64,000 bases of DNA from Mauremys mutica (GCF_020497125.1 NC_059077.1:29401340-29465339), one strand, 5' to 3'. Positions 21,926 through 35,305 are shown, counted from the first letter of the stretch. The notes: a model not told the origin generated them from the sequence alone. Numbers and translations are program-made.

Positions 21926-24523
21926 TGTTTTTGCAGAACACCCTCACCAAAACAATACAGAACAGTCCCAGTTTCCTTCTGATTTTTCATCCCAATAGTT
22001 TTTAATGTATCTAATTTCATCTGTATAGTCTAAGAGAAACTATTCCTCTTTACAAAGTATATCATTTTGCTTTTATAGGCATTGGATCAGGGCCAGTATA
22101 AACTATTAATTTTTTTGAGAATTTTATTGATATCTCACTTCTTTGAAAACAAGTTGTGAAAGTGTTTCTTTGTTTCAGGTATTTGCCAGAGTCTTTTGTG
22201 TTGTAACAGACTTGTCTATGTATCTGTAGATAGTGCCTACCACAATACAGTCTATGCACTATCCTTGTCAGCAATAACTTTGCTGGAAAAATAAGGCTAC
22301 TTCTCAGTTAAATATATCAGCAACCATGAGTCAGCAAATGTCTGCATGCAAACAATATTACTGCATATGCTAACTTTTCTGTAACTGGATTGTGAAATTT
22401 AAATTAGTCAGTGCTCTCACTCTTCAACAGTCTAGAAAGTAGGACATGTTTTCCACTAAAAAGTTGTCAAGGCTTGAAAGAGAAAATGTATAGCTATATT
22501 TTGCATTGGTATCTTCTGATTATACATGCCCCTGAATAAAAATCATGCATCCAGCTAATTCTTTCACCTTCTCTTAAAGTTAAGCTTGGGTTCAAGCCCA
22601 TCTTGACTCTGTAGGGTGGATCAGCATTCTGCAATCCAGCAGCATTTAGTTGTGTTACCACAGGAAAAGGACAGGGACCAAATTGTAATGCTCAGAGTCA
22701 CAAGTCTGGTCTCTGATTCCTCCTTGCTCCAAAGCTTTTCCTGATGCAGCTTATTTCCCCTTTAGTGCCAGCTCAGCTGTAATGGTTGGCCTGTTTCCTT
22801 CTCACCTGTGTAGGACAGACAGTAGCAGCCTTCTGGAGGCTATTTCAGTTATGGAGAATCTTAGCAATGTAGGTAGTGCACACAGTGGTCTCCTTAGGCC
22901 CCATTATTCCCCTGCTCAGGCATGACTCAGCTCTATGGACTTAACCCTGAGGAAAAGCTTCCATCTAAGTAAAACATGCCATTGCAGCAGTGAGAATTCT
23001 TCAGATGATCCTTTGTACACACACCGTACTGCTTAGCTGTGTTGCTTTTATTAAGAACTGTTTCAATTCTGTCAGTCTCATAAGCAGTGAGTCATGTCTT
23101 TTGCTACTTGACCAAGACAAGATTGTTTATAGATGCTAAAGCATAGGCAAGTCTACACTGCAGCTGTGCCAAACACAGCGATTTTTTTTTCACTTGAATT
23201 CATGCAGGTCATTTCTGTGGTTTTCATACACATGAATTTACATTCCCTGAGGGTTTTTTATGATCTGGGTTCAAGTCTTGTAGGGTTTCAATCCCAAGCA
23301 ATACATTGGCCCAGCTTCATTCAGACCTGAAACTGAGATCGCTCAGTTTCTTTAATTCTGCTTCTCTTGTCACCTGTCTTGCATTCATTAGCTCCCCATG
23401 AGATTCAATTTGTTCTCACCTTTTCCATCTTCCTATTTAGAAAGAAGAGTTTACATTATTCCTGCTCCCAGTTCTAAAGGGGATTACCAAGGTTAAGGAA
23501 GGGCAACCTATGCAGCCACACTGGTCATATTTTGCTCTGTCTTCATTTGTAAAGACATTTTTGATATAGTTCAAGCTGGTTATGTTGGGTTATTTGTTAG
23601 GACAATGTTTCTACCTAATACTCCATAAGACTCCCACTTCCATCAGTCTTGTCTTGTCTTCAGATTTGATCTACATTTTATTTACAGCTCAATTGTGATG
23701 GATTAAAACCTGAATGCCAACTGCCACCCCCGAAGAACATTGCATTAAACTGCAAAATAGAGAGTGAAAGACATAATAATGGAGCAGCTACTGATTTCAA
23801 CTGAGAAAGGTTCAGAAAATTCCTATCAAGACATGCAGGATTGCGTTCTTTTGTATTTAAAGCTGCTTTCCACAATGACTACAAATCCCTCTGAAGCCAA
23901 AGAAGCTGGCTTTTCTTTCTCTTGTATGGCTGAATTGATTTTATGCATCTCCTATGGACAACTTCAGATACTGTGCTAGGGCATATATACCATAGTTATA
24001 CCATAAGCTATCGTGTCTATTTGTTACACTCAAGGCCAAATTATGTTGCCAACAGATGTGATGGTACAAATCCGGAATAACCCCACTGAATTAATAGAGT
24101 TAGGCTGGATTTTACAGTAACCAGTTTTAGAATTTCCCCCTGCATCTTTGTGCAATCAAAGCAATGGTCTGGGCCCCATCACCTTTTTCAGATGTTAGTA
24201 GTCTTTAGAGCTATGTAAAACATAGTGACACTTATCAGATTTATAATTGGGTAGGGGAGGTTACACTTGAGTGAAATAGCATTTATCAATGGGTATACCT
24301 GTGCATGTGTTTGTCTGTTTGTGCTGAAAGGAGTATACAGAGAAAAATGTGGTGTATTGAAAACATGTTAAAATTGTAAACTATCACTTTGAGGGGTTTT
24401 ACTTGTCCTGCTTGCAGGACAAGGAGCTCTGTGGGGAAGCATGTGATTAGAGTCAGTTCTGCCAAAAGTCAGCCTAAAATAAGGTGGGTGAGTTGTGCCA
24501 CTCTGATTTTAGGGAGTAGCCTG
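21926..24523. other. Unassigned DNA
   Basis: About 2.6 kb in which I recognise no gene or repeat family. Open frames are at most about 72 codons and carry no domain. Confidence 0.4.
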
Positions 24524-24550
24524 CTCTGTCTCTGTCTCTCTCTCTCTGCT
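24524..24550. repeat. TC-rich microsatellite
   Basis: Interrupted (TC)n tract. Confidence 0.85.
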
Positions 24551-26210
24551 TTTGAGTTCTTGTGTCTTATCATAAATTCCTAAGAAATTAGTGTTAGCAA
24601 TTTTCTAGGAAGAATATTTATGTAAGTTTTTTTTATCTAATTTCTCTGTTGGTATGTCATGAACATAACACAATGGAGATAAAAGACAAGGAAATGCCTC
24701 TCGCAGTGATTCTTCTTGTACTGTTTATTCTGAACATGGAATTCAGGGGCAAACACAACCTCCTCCTCAGTGGCTAGGAGTGGAACTGGTGTGATTCTAC
24801 TAAAAACAGTAATTGGGGGTGGGGCTGAATGCAGGGTTCTGTGGAAGGGTGAAGAGAGGAGATGGATCTTCTGTTCCTGTGTACATTCTGTGTGATTGTG
24901 TGTATGTGGTAAGTACTCACCTAAGCTATTTCACACTTTATCCTCAGGTAGTCCCTACGGAGCAGCTTCACAGTGACCCACTCAGCTATCTGAGGACACC
25001 ATTTAAAAAAAAATACAACTGGAATTGCAATTTTGGATGTTGCTCAGATGCAGGTCTAGTGGTCCCCAGAACTGTTTGTTTGTATTGCCTTCAACAACTT
25101 TGTTGCAGTAAAGGTCACTATTACACTAAAAACAATCAAACAGTTTAACAAGTTATTAAATCAAAAAATGCTAGCTGTCATCGATGCCTATTTTCACGCA
25201 TTGCAAGCAGGCAACACAGTTTAAAATTGATGATAGCTTAATGGTCTGGATATGTTCACCCTCTATCTGACCTAGTCCCCTTAGAGTCATTTTTTACTGT
25301 AAAATAATCTTTGTCAGCTTCTCAATATCATCAGTGTCACTAATGCATCTTTCCCAATAGCATGTGGTTGGAGTTTTTGCTGAAGTTGCTGATACCTCAC
25401 AATCCTCCAGTGACTCATTGTTTGAAATGTACTAATAAACGAACATATTTGATGAGAACCCTCTTTGGGAGCGAACTAGACCCATATACCAGGGCCAAAC
25501 CTTAACAAGTCATGATTCATGATGTATGGTGAATCTATTGCTGTTTCAGCTGCATAGTTCATTATACTTTATAAAAGTCTTTGCCACTTTTTCTGCAGAT
25601 CTAGATTTAGTTTACAAGCCAGTGCCTCTTACTCTTTTTTTATTTCATAACCAATAAGCATAGGTTTGGGCCCCAGTTCTTGATCAATGGGACATGGTGG
25701 TGCAGTGAATAGCTGCACTCACCTATTCTGTAAGTAGTTGCAAGAATACTCATGAGTAAGAGAGCAGAATCTGGCTCATGCTACACTGTGCTAGCTAGGA
25801 AGATATCACATCTCAGACTGTAAAATGTACACCAGGTAAAATATCCTAACTGATACGACTTTGGTGTGGAAATCTGAACTTTTATGCACTCATTACTGAC
25901 TACTCTTTCTTTTTAAATTATTAGTTTTGAATGAGAACTGAGAACCTAATTAGGTTAGATTTACAGCTGAGCTTCTTATCAAATGAAATATTATTATTTT
26001 AGACATATTTCTGCTTCATTTAGAGTTTTACCTCTGGGATATATGACAAAACTATGACTTATGGTGATGTGATGTTATGATAAGGTGGCCTTGGCCAAGA
26101 AAAGGAAATAATGGGCAAAGCAATCAAACATAATAAGGGGAGAGAAATACAGGAGTTGCTAGTGCTTTAATTTCAGAGCTAGTGGTTGTTGCAATTGACA
26201 TAAACCCCAA
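24551..26210. other. Unassigned DNA
   Basis: No gene or repeat recognised. A 111-codon frame (24813-25148) has no domain. Confidence 0.4.
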
Positions 26211-26214
26211 GAGA

Positions 26215-26305
26215 CAGCTCCTCAACCGGTATAAATCAGCATAGCTTTTTTGAAGCCAATGGAACTATGATAATTCAAGATGGCTGAGGATCTGTTCCAG
26301 AACAT
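26215..26305. repeat. Short palindrome-family fragment
   Basis: 'ggtataaatcagcatagct', a 'gaagccaatggaactatga' core and 'ctgaggatctg' match the layout of the palindromic repeats at 29312 and 40038. Confidence 0.45.
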
Positions 26306-26434
26306 TGCTAGTTTAATTCTAAAAGTAAAAAGCTACTAGGCTATGAAGAAAGATGCTTTCCTGAAAGAAAAGGTGACATGAAAAGATTATTGCCAATGAG
26401 TTTGCGTGGGGCTGTGGAAGATTTTATAACTAGG

Positions 26435-26815
26435 GCTAGTCAGGAATTTTTTGACAAAACATTCTTTTAATCAAAACATAGCAATTTGTTGAAAGTGAAA
26501 CTGTTCAGGGGACAGGTTTTTGGAGTTTTTTGGACAATTTGACACTTTGAAAATTTTGGAAAAGCTTCATAATTGTTGAAACATCCCATTTTTACACTGT
26601 CTAAATGAAAGATTCCATTTTCAGTTTGCAACAACTTTTTGTTTTTCTATTCAAGCTGAGGATAGTAAAACAAAGTCAAAATTTAAACAAATCTTTTGAA
26701 AATGTCAAAACAAAACATTTTGTTTGAACCACACCAACATTTGAGATTTTAATTTTTTGACTTAATTTTGGATGGAAAATTTTTCAAAATCTCAAATTTT
26801 TCCAGATAAGTCACT
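26435..26815. repeat. GAAA/TTTC-rich old repeat
   Basis: Dense 'aaaatttt', 'caaaaca' and 'tgtttgaa' words with partial self-complementarity. Similar stretches occur at about 46310-46780 and 54380-54720. It may be an old fold-back DNA element. Class unknown. Confidence 0.35.
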
Positions 26816-28520
26816 TACTGCACAGTGATAAATACAAGTTACCTAGAAAAATATAGTTTTGATGAAGAAGCTATTAAAATAACTTTTCTTATGCAGTGAA
26901 AACATAAATTTAAGGTATTCTACACTCTAGTTATTTCATTCTCTTTCCAGACAGAGACAAACTCTATTGATATAGATCAGGAACATAATCAAAGAGATTG
27001 TAGGTAAACATACAGGGCCATCCTTAGGCATACTGCATAGAGCACCTGAAAATTTGGGGCACCCCTGGGTGTTAGAGTATGTCTTCACTACCTGTGCAGT
27101 TGCAGCACCAGCACTGGGAGAGAGCACATCTCTTTTTAAAAACAAACAAAAACCTTGCATAGATTTTAAAATGTACAATCTGAGTTCATCTTCATCCTTA
27201 AATGCTTGGATCTTCAGACATAGTTTTTAAATAAATCCTTCAAAAGACCAGCCGTATTTAAAATACACATGCAAGCCAGGCTGCTGTAAGGCATAGGGGC
27301 ACCAGTTTAATAATAGTGCATAGGTCCCCATAAATCCTAATGATGGCCCTGTAAACACAGCAAAGACATGGAACTGTTTGCACTATACAGAGAAGATGTG
27401 ATCTTCAGGAACAAACTGACCCTCCGATTTCAAAGGTTTAGAGAAGTTCAAGACCAGCTAGGATTGTGTTTTCAATTAAAAGGATCCACATTTTTTTCAT
27501 TCTCTCAAGGGATCACTACATTTTCAATATTCACCCTAAAATATCCTGTATGTTATTAAAATATTTAAACTTTGTGTGAAGTATCATAATATATGGTTAA
27601 ATCTAAAGTTCTTGGATATGTGTATGATGCAGAACTCAGTAATATATTTACCAGGGTTTATACTTTGATCCTAACACCTTTTCTAGCCAAATAACAATGT
27701 AGTATCTGTTACATATGGATTTGGGGGAATAGAATGATTCCCTTGTATGTATAATTTGGAAGGCAATCAAGTATTAAAGTGGTGAATATAGTAAAAATAC
27801 AATAGGAATAGGATAATGGCCTTAGTGATAGTGATCCTAGAGACTAAGGAGATAGCATTGAACGGTTCATTTTGCTTGCTGATTTTAAATTGCATTTTGA
27901 AACCAAAAGGGTCTACTAAATTCAAACTCCAGTTACCATAAGACTTAACTATTGCTCTTTAAAGTACCTAGCTTCCAGAAGCTGGTGCAGACACTGAGAG
28001 TTGGGTTCCCTTATTTCCCACAAAGACTGTTGTCCATGACAACTGCTTTTTGACCCCGCTTACGCTGGAAAATGCAGCAAGAAAGAAAAATTTCCATGTG
28101 CTTCATACTCCTTAACAGACTAAAGGCTAGACATGAGTCTTCTATATCCATCAAGAATTAAAATAACCTTTATTGGACAGTCCAGAACTTTGGATCATCC
28201 AGAGACACTGACCTTTCATAAACAATAGTAAGCTTTTGAAGACATGACAAGAGTGGTCTGCTAGGCAGGCTCTGTGCTGTATAAGTACATTTTACCAATG
28301 TTCTGTCACTTTAATATTGATTTTAAAGTAGACTATTTTATGCTTAAGCTCCTAATTTTAGGAACCTCTCAGCACTTAGGGGCTCAGCTAGTTCAGTTAC
28401 AAATTCTTGAGTGAGTATAGAAAGCATATTCTGTTGTGTCTCTTTCTTCTCATAGCTTTTGAGTATATAGTTATTTTTTGATAGGTGCTGGGGATTCTCT
28501 CTTCTCTGCCCATTTATGTG
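26816..28520. other. Unassigned AT-rich DNA
   Basis: No gene or repeat recognised. Confidence 0.4.
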
Positions 28521-28524
28521 CCAT

Positions 28525-29035
28525 TGTGACAGGCCTCAGGGGTTGGTTGGTACAGTAGCATTGCCTAGTGGCCACGACTTAGGTCCATGACTTGCAGGGG
28601 GGTTGTTGGTAGGGGAGCCTGGGTCCTCCCACTTCACCAGGCTCTGATCTGGGGTCCTTTGAGGGCTCTACCACCCCCGCTCCCCCCACATGATTCTCCC
28701 AAAGTTGACATCTGGGTCTAGGTGGTGTGAAGGGTGTCTTCTCACCACAAGGCACCTTCTGCATGTAGCGTGGTAGCTCTCTTCCTCTCTTGGGCAGCAG
28801 TTGCTTCCTTCTGAGGTGTAACCCAGCATTCTGGGACCTTTGGGTAGTTGTCATGAGGAGAGATTCTGCCTTTGTCAGCTCTCCTCTGCTGGACTCTGCT
28901 CTCTTCCCTAGTCTGCCACCAGATGAGCTGCTCCCCTGCCTTTTAATTCTTCCTCCAGTTGGATCATTTCCTAGAGGTGTGGAGGGGCAAGGCTGGCTGA
29001 GCCCAGAGCAGTTCCTTAACCCCTGACTGCCCAGT
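28525..29035. mobile_element. GC-rich repeat with inverted ends
   Basis: The left end 'gacaggcctcaggggtt' and right end 'aacccctgactgcccagtgtc' are imperfect inverted copies (shared 'caggggtt'/'aacccctg'). The interior is GC-rich and yields spurious frames (191 codons minus, 78 plus). It may be an LTR or a DNA element. No target duplication was read. Confidence 0.45.
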
Positions 29036-29311
29036 GTCAGGTTTGTATACCCCATTTGAATTCTTTCCATTACTTTATAATGTACATGGCATTTTTGAAT
29101 GCACTCAAGCTCGACATGCAAATACTTTACTGTGGGTGCACTCTTACCAAGCATGAGTACATTTATGATGTACTTGTGAATATTTAGCCATTACTATTCT
29201 TTGGGTCCTACATGAAGTCAGTTTTATAGTGTAGTTAAGAGAATAGCTCAAGCTGGCAGGTAAAAACTTCTCTTGCTCAATAGCTGTCTGCTTCTAGGTA
29301 TTCAATATCTT

Positions 29312-29391
29312 GGTCCAGATCCTCAGCTGGTTCAAAGTGCCATGCCATTCACTTCAATGGAGATATGCCAATTTACACCAACTGGGGACCA
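29312..29391. repeat. Short palindromic repeat
   Basis: 'gtccagatcctcagctgg' pairs with 'accaactggggac' around a centre near 'cattcacttcaatgg'. Same design as 40038-40125. Confidence 0.55.
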
Positions 29392-29414
29392 TTCTATCTA
29401 TCTTTTATTTATTT

Positions 29415-29465
29415 TATATATATATACATAGTGTGTGTATACACACACACACACACACACACACA
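29415..29465. repeat. AT/GT/CA microsatellite
   Basis: (TA)n then (GT)4 and (AC)13-type tract. Confidence 0.9.
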
Positions 29466-29845
29466 GTCAAACATTTACAAAGTTCATATAATTTAAATAG
29501 CTAAAATCATGATCCTAGTTCTCAGCACTCAACACTCAGAAAGGTTGACAACTTCATAGCCTCTCTCTGGCCCACTCTATCAGGCGGGAGGGCAAAGTTA
29601 GCCAAGGTTATGGTGGCACCAGCAGTGGATGCTGCAACAAAGGGTTTTTCATGGACTGTAGAGGGGATGGCTCTTATACCAACAATAGTGAGGCTTTGTG
29701 AAGGTCAAAGAGAAGAATTGGTACTATACAATCAGGGACAGGAAGAAAATAGAGTACGGTCCGTGAGGAAATCTGGAGGAAGTCCTCGTTTTGTTTGGGT
29801 TTTTTAAAGGAGGGAAATTTTGAACTGTGTCCCGAATTAACTAAA

Positions 29846-29912
29846 GCCCAGATTCTCAAAGGAATTTAGATACCTAAATCCCACCTAGGTACCTTTGAGA
29901 GTCTGGACCTAA
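29846..29912. repeat. Short palindromic repeat
   Basis: 'cccagattctcaaagg' is complementary to 'cctttgagagtctgg', with 'acctaaat' in the middle. Another short palindrome type, also found around 30868. Confidence 0.55.
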
Positions 29913-30576
29913 GTGTCCAATCCAATGCTCATCAAAGTTAACAGGAGCCATACCACTGTTTCAAAAGGAAGTTGGAACATGCCCTATATCAGCTCAGTGT
30001 AGGTGTATTAAGTTGATTTACTGTATTTATATTTTTATATTTCAGCAGGAATTATATTTTATTCTTCATGGTATACTGCCAGAAGATATTCAAGATTCAC
30101 TGGGCTACAGATCTTGGGATCAGCAGTCCCCGAAATATGCAATATTCTAAAAGACAAGTTGATTGCATTTGAAGAAATACTAAACAAGATCTGGCATGGC
30201 AACATATTTTTTATCTAATTATTTGTAGTTCCAAAGCTGTTTGTTTCAGTTAATGAAATATAGGACCATTAGTACTGATCCAGCTGACATTTTTGACAAG
30301 CATTATTGAGACGGCTTGTCATTTATCATCTTATTAAAAATTATTACAATCAGGGAGTGCAGAACACACATTAGCAAATGTGGGAACAGATCCCAAGCAT
30401 TACCATTGGAAAGAAGCAAGCTCCAGATTGGCAAGCTCTCAGCAAACAGCATCCCTCAGCCAAACATCCATCTTCATTAACTAATATACCATTATGAACT
30501 CCTGTAAAACTATATAGAGTTACAGGATCTGATCATGAACTTCTTAATCAGGCAAAATATTGGTCCAAATTGTGTT
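29913..30576. other. Unassigned DNA
   Basis: Nothing recognised. Confidence 0.4.
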
Positions 30577-30592
30577 CCCCCCCCCCCCCCCC
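30577..30592. repeat. Poly-C run (16)
   Basis: A mononucleotide run; its length is prone to sequencing error. Confidence 0.9.
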
Positions 30593-30867
30593 GAATATGG
30601 CCCATAAGGCAGCTGTTTGGTCCTGAAATGTAACAGCTACCATTGATCACACACATGATCTGTGGGCTAAATCATAGCTCTTCTTGGCTATGGTAAGGGA
30701 CTGACAAGATGTATTGCCCCAGCAGACCCTCCCAGAGGCGTAGTCCTAGTCTGGGCTTAAATTCTTAGTTTTTTTGGAGGACCCCTCCCCACTATAAAAA
30801 CTCCATGGAGGTTGAAAATATTTACTGGAGCTCTGCTGCAGACAGCTCTGGCTGAATTTAAGCCCTG

Positions 30868-31285
30868 GGCCCAGATCCTCAAAGGTACCTTGGTATGTAA
30901 CCAGGGCCGGCTTCAGACCCCAGCGCGCCAAGCACGCGCGTGGGGCGGCATTTTAATGGGAGGGCGGCAGGCGGTTCCGGTGGACCTTCCGCAGTCATGC
31001 CTGCGGGAGGTCCACCGGAGCTGCGGGATGACCGGACCTCCCGCAGGCATGACTGCGGCGGGTGCGCTGGTCCCGCGGCTCGTGTGGACCTCCCGCAGGC
31101 ATGCCTGCGGAAGCTCCACCGTAGGCGTGGGACCAGCCCATCTGTGGGAGGTCCCACGAAGGCGCGGAACCGGCGCCTGGCAGCGCGAGTGGCGCAGCGC
31201 GCCACCCTGCTTGGGGCGGCGGAATTCGTAGAGCCGCCCCTGTATGTAACTCCCATTGAAACCAGTGAGAATAGGCACCTAAATA
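30868..31285. repeat. Short palindromic repeat split by hAT element
   Basis: 'gcccagatcctcaaaggtacc' (30868 onward) and, beyond the inserted element, 'aactcccattgaaaccagtg' and 'aggcacctaaat' fit the same palindromic family as 29846. The insertion sits near its middle. Confidence 0.5.
30902..31242. mobile_element. hAT-type MITE, GC-rich, perfect 8-bp TSD
   Basis: A 341-bp unit starting 'cagggccggctt' and ending 'gagccgcccctg' (imperfect terminal inverted repeats), flanked by an exact 8-bp duplication 'tatgtaac' at 30894-30901 and 31243-31250. An 8-bp duplication and CAG...CTG ends are features of hAT transposons. The interior is CpG-rich, with inverted and direct copies of a 'catgcctgcgggaggtcc' module (about 30996, complement at 31034 and 31086). 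It encodes no transposase; the 121-139 codon frames on both strands are compositional. The same family is at 38219. Confidence 0.8.
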
Positions 31286-32825
31286 TTTTTATAGCTATGG
31301 GGTATTGAGCTTGCCTCTGTGTGGTGTGGAGTATAGGTCAGACAGGTCCTAACAACATCTTCTGAAAGATGCTGCACATGTTCCTTCAACTGGGCTTGAT
31401 GGTTTGGAGTGGCCACAGCCATACTCTTGGACCGCCTGTTCTTTGTGGGAAAAGCTTTCATGGCCATCAGTGTTAGACTCCAGCAATCATTGCTGCCTGG
31501 GTATCAGTGATGCCCTCAATGTAGCTTTGTTTACTATTTCTGGTGGCAGCTAAGGAATTGTAATAAGTCATTAACCAAAAGGCACAGAAATTACATTATA
31601 ATGAAATCAGCTGCTCTGCCAAGTAGGGCTTGATAAAGTTTGAGGAAAAATAATGCACATCCTAATCTCAATCACACTCAGATCAAATCAGAGTGGTTGG
31701 AAGAGCTTTGCTGCCCAATCAGAATGTGTAGCATAATTATTTTAAGTTTGAGTGGCAGAATGTCAGTTTTCCTAAAAATATCTTACAATGTACCAGGAGG
31801 GAGAAGAGAAATCCTCTGTCATGGAGCACTCCTTTCTATGCCCCATAATACCTCTAGATTATGTCTTTTATTTTCTTTTACATTGTAATAGGCTGAGAAG
31901 AAACAAGCTGAATGAAACCAAACAGAGCCATTCTTTTAAGTGTTCAGTTTTTGGACAAACTCCCCCCAATTTTTGATTGAAATGGCATTTTTACAGATGA
32001 AAGTTTGTTTCATAGAAAAGCCATTTTTCCATCCATACAATGTTTAGATGGATTTTTTTCTATGAATTCTAGTCAATAGGAGTCGACTGCAGTGGGAGAA
32101 GGATTGGGCCCATCGCTTCCAGAACAATTTAGCTTTTCATATTTGCCATATGTGGTACTGATTGTCAGCAGTATGGTGATCTCAGTAGCAAATGACACAT
32201 GTTGCGGAGGAAGTAGATGTGATCCATGCTTGGATAAAAAGTTATCAAACAGTGTTCTAAGTATTGGGTGATTTAATCCCTGAAAACACAGTACTAGAGC
32301 TAAAAACATCACTTGAGAACATACACACAAATATATGGACTTATCCAACTGTAGGAAGCACCGCCTCCTTTTCTCCAACATGCGCTAAGCTTACACTCAG
32401 CCATTCATTCCAGCAGCCCAAGGCCCCTTTTCATGGCCCCATCCCTCTGAGTTGCAGAACCAGAACACACACGGAGCCTGACTTCTACTTCCCTCTTATC
32501 AGTCACACCAGAAATACAGAACAAGTCCTTTCCTAACTTCGTGGAAGTCAGTCCCAGCTGCAACTCCAGGGTCCGTTCCCTGGAGGAGAGAGGAGTTTAA
32601 CAGCTCTTCATGTATTGCTGTCAACCAGGGCCCTCTTCAAAAAGCACCTGGTAGAAAGAAGGCTAGGGAAATTTCTCAGTCCTGATTTATAGAACAGGAA
32701 TTCTGTTGGTCACCTCCAAAACACCATCATAAAGTGAGTGAGAAGGATTTATAAAATTACACCATAAAGCTTCTACAGTCTGCTTTTAAAGCTTGGTTAA
32801 CTCAGTTAAGACTCTTCTCTAAAAT
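31286..32825. other. Unassigned DNA
   Basis: No gene. 31930-32050 has 'tttt'/'gaaa' words like the GAAA/TTTC-rich segments. Confidence 0.4.
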
Positions 32826-32947
32826 TAGGGTGACCAGAGAGCAAGTGTGAAAAATTGGGACTGGGGGTGGGGGTAATAGGAGCCCATATAAAAAAAGCCC
32901 CAAATATCAGGACTGTCCCTATAAAATCAGGATATCTGGTCGCCCTA
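32826..32947. mobile_element. Mariner-like MITE, copy 1
   Basis: A 122-bp unit with ends 'tagggtgaccaga' and 'tctggtcgcccta' (near-perfect inverted repeats). The outer TA on both sides fits a TA target duplication. The interior contains 'aaaaagccccaaatat' and 'actgtccctataaaatc'. A second copy in reverse orientation is at 47322. Confidence 0.75.
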
Positions 32948-34469
32948 TCTAAACTCAAAGCTAACAGGCCCTGTAGGGGATATAGGAAGTGCATGATAAC
33001 AATAGGTCACGGTTCCTACATGGGGTCTCTTCTTCTCTTTATATTGATATGTACAGTAAATCCAATTAACATTAAACAAGTTAAATGTATATCTTGAGCA
33101 GAGACTAGACCTGTATAATGTTTAATATCAGTTACTGTCAAATTGCACCAACTAATTACATCTCAGGACATACGTTCATGTATTTCACTAACTATTTTTG
33201 TCATTCAATAGATTCTTTTTCTGTTTCTTACAAAAAAAAATGGGTGAATTTTTATCTAGGAAGTGAAGGCCTAGGGTCAGATTTAGGCCCTGATTACTTT
33301 GTGTAGACAGGCCCAGGTACCTCTGTCGATCCCTGTTTGTACCCTTTCTCCCACAGGCACAATGTCTCTTGAATATTTCTCTGGGCTAGTGCAGCTCAGC
33401 ACCAATCCCCAACAGAAGTTTGGTCCTAATGGCACAATTTGGACTCTAGTATTTTTTTTTATTGACGTTACATGAAGTTAATCACAGGATGTATTGAAGA
33501 TATGTATCATGATTCTTGTCTCACCTTGATTAAGGCGGTCTTCTCAGGCCTATAAACCTTGCTGGTGACCAGAACCAGACAGGCAGATATTGCATACATT
33601 CTTTTACTTGTCATTCCACACTAAAAAGAATGAAGGGGAAGCTGCTACTCTTTACAGTTTGTTGTGGAGTTACACATGCTGGCAGCAGACACTGACAGTA
33701 ATCATTGCTTCACTCTGCTCTCCCCTCCACTGCCATTCACTCCAGTCTGCAGCTGCTTCTTGAGCCAAATGGGCCCTTCCCCATAGAGCCTCCATGTAAA
33801 GGTTTATGCATTTGCTTAAGTCTTTTCTCTCCACGGGAAAGGGTGTTCACAGATGCATAGGGGATAGAGGAAGCACGCAGTAATGATGTCTTGCCCAAAT
33901 GCCATCTAAGGCAACCAGGAGCATTCAAATAACATCAGCAATGTCAGACAACATCAGCTGAAAAAGACTTAGAGGCCTGAAGTGATATCTCTGTGGCTGA
34001 TAATCTGGATCTGTGCAGGGAGATGAAGTTCCTATTAGGTAAAAATCCCAGTCCATCTCTAGGAACAAAGCAAGACAGAACTGAGTCAAGTGGAAGGGAG
34101 GAAAAGGTGCTACCCCACTGCAAGGGTCAGATGAGACATCACTATCATCACCATGTCCTATTCAGTGATTAGGGCCAGGGCCTTTATCTTCTGGGTATCA
34201 TCTGGGGGAAGAGGGTGAATAGCATCATGCACTCAAGAAATAAGGACTATAAAACTTTTTTTATGGCACCATGGGCCCATTTCCTTCTGTCCTCCTCACC
34301 TTTCATTTGAAAGTGGTGATTATCTGCTCTTTGCACTGCCAAAGACAGGCTGTGCTGAATAACTGAGGACAACAAATGTTTTGTGATCTTCATCTGTAGG
34401 AAATAAGGGTGGTGGTGGTATGAAGGTGGGATGGGGAATCAAGAATGTCTGTGTTTTTTAATCCTGCAG
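32948..34469. other. Unassigned DNA
   Basis: No gene or repeat family recognised. Confidence 0.4.
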
Positions 34470-34605
34470 CTAACACTGATTCCCTTCTGTGGCCTTGGGT
34501 AAATTACCAAAGCTCTTTGCCAGAAATTCCTCATCAGTTAAATGGGCATAGCAGCACTTATAGCTAGCTGGGGTGCTGTAAGATTTAATCAGAGAGGGAA
34601 TGATT
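34470..34605 (+). mobile_element. MIR/CORE-SINE-like fragment
   Basis: 'tgtggccttgggtaaattac', 'attcctcatcagttaaatgg' and 'gggtgctgtaagatttaatc' are in MIR order. Diverged. Confidence 0.6.
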
Positions 34606-34797
34606 CACCTCTGTGGATATAGGGGGCTGTGTCAGTGGAAGAATTCATCCTAGGGCAGGACAGGCAGTGGTACTACTATCCAGGTGGAGGGCTTTCTACC
34701 AGGAGAGTGAACAGCTTTAAACAGCTACGAGGTTCACAGGTTCAAAGCTTCCCTTGAGGCAGGTAAGCTGAGTCAGCATATCGCCTGGATGCCCTGT

Positions 34798-34809
34798 CCC
34801 CCCCCCCCC
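34798..34809. repeat. Poly-C run (12)
   Basis: Mononucleotide run. Confidence 0.9.
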
Positions 34810-35295
34810 TCCACTTACACTGGCTGGCTCCACGCCAAACTTCCCCTAATTGTGAGCACAGCTGTGAAAAAGCAAGTGAAAGTTCATAAAATGTCACAAT
34901 AACCTACAGCAATAAATGTTGGTGGGGAAAAGGTGCAAGAAGGAGACAAACTCAGTGTGAACAAAAAGGCCCACTGGTATAACTCAAGGGCTGTGATAAA
35001 ACCTGCCCGGTAAACAAGAGAAGTGAGGGCTCAGAAATCAATGAACAAAAATTGGTGGGCTGGAAATTAGGCCTAATTGGTGGACAAAATAATGAGGAAG
35101 GGCTATTCCACCCGTCACTCCCCTTCAAAGGAAAAGACTTTGGGGGCAGGGAAGGGGGAAGAGCAGAAGATGCAGCTGTATGTCAACAACTGCTGCAGTG
35201 AGTTTTAGCATCACAGCTGCCACCCTGACCATGTCCTGGGACCTTTGATGTCATTAGGCCTTCATCATCCTCATCTAAAATATCCTGACAGATTG
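34810..35295. other. Unassigned DNA
   Basis: Nothing recognised. Confidence 0.4.
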
Positions 35296-35305
35296 GGCCA
35301 AGAGA

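Noticed and set aside
28579..29154. A 191-codon minus-strand frame
   Set aside because: It falls in a GC-rich repeat with inverted ends, shows biased composition (Gly, Arg, Pro, Ser), and has no recognisable domain or splice context.
30577..30592. A poly-C run as a possible regulatory or viral tract
   Set aside because: A simple mononucleotide run with no associated element. Probably slippage.
30812..31308. Overlapping 121-139 codon frames on both strands
   Set aside because: They are created by the CpG-rich hAT MITE and cross its borders into unrelated flanks.
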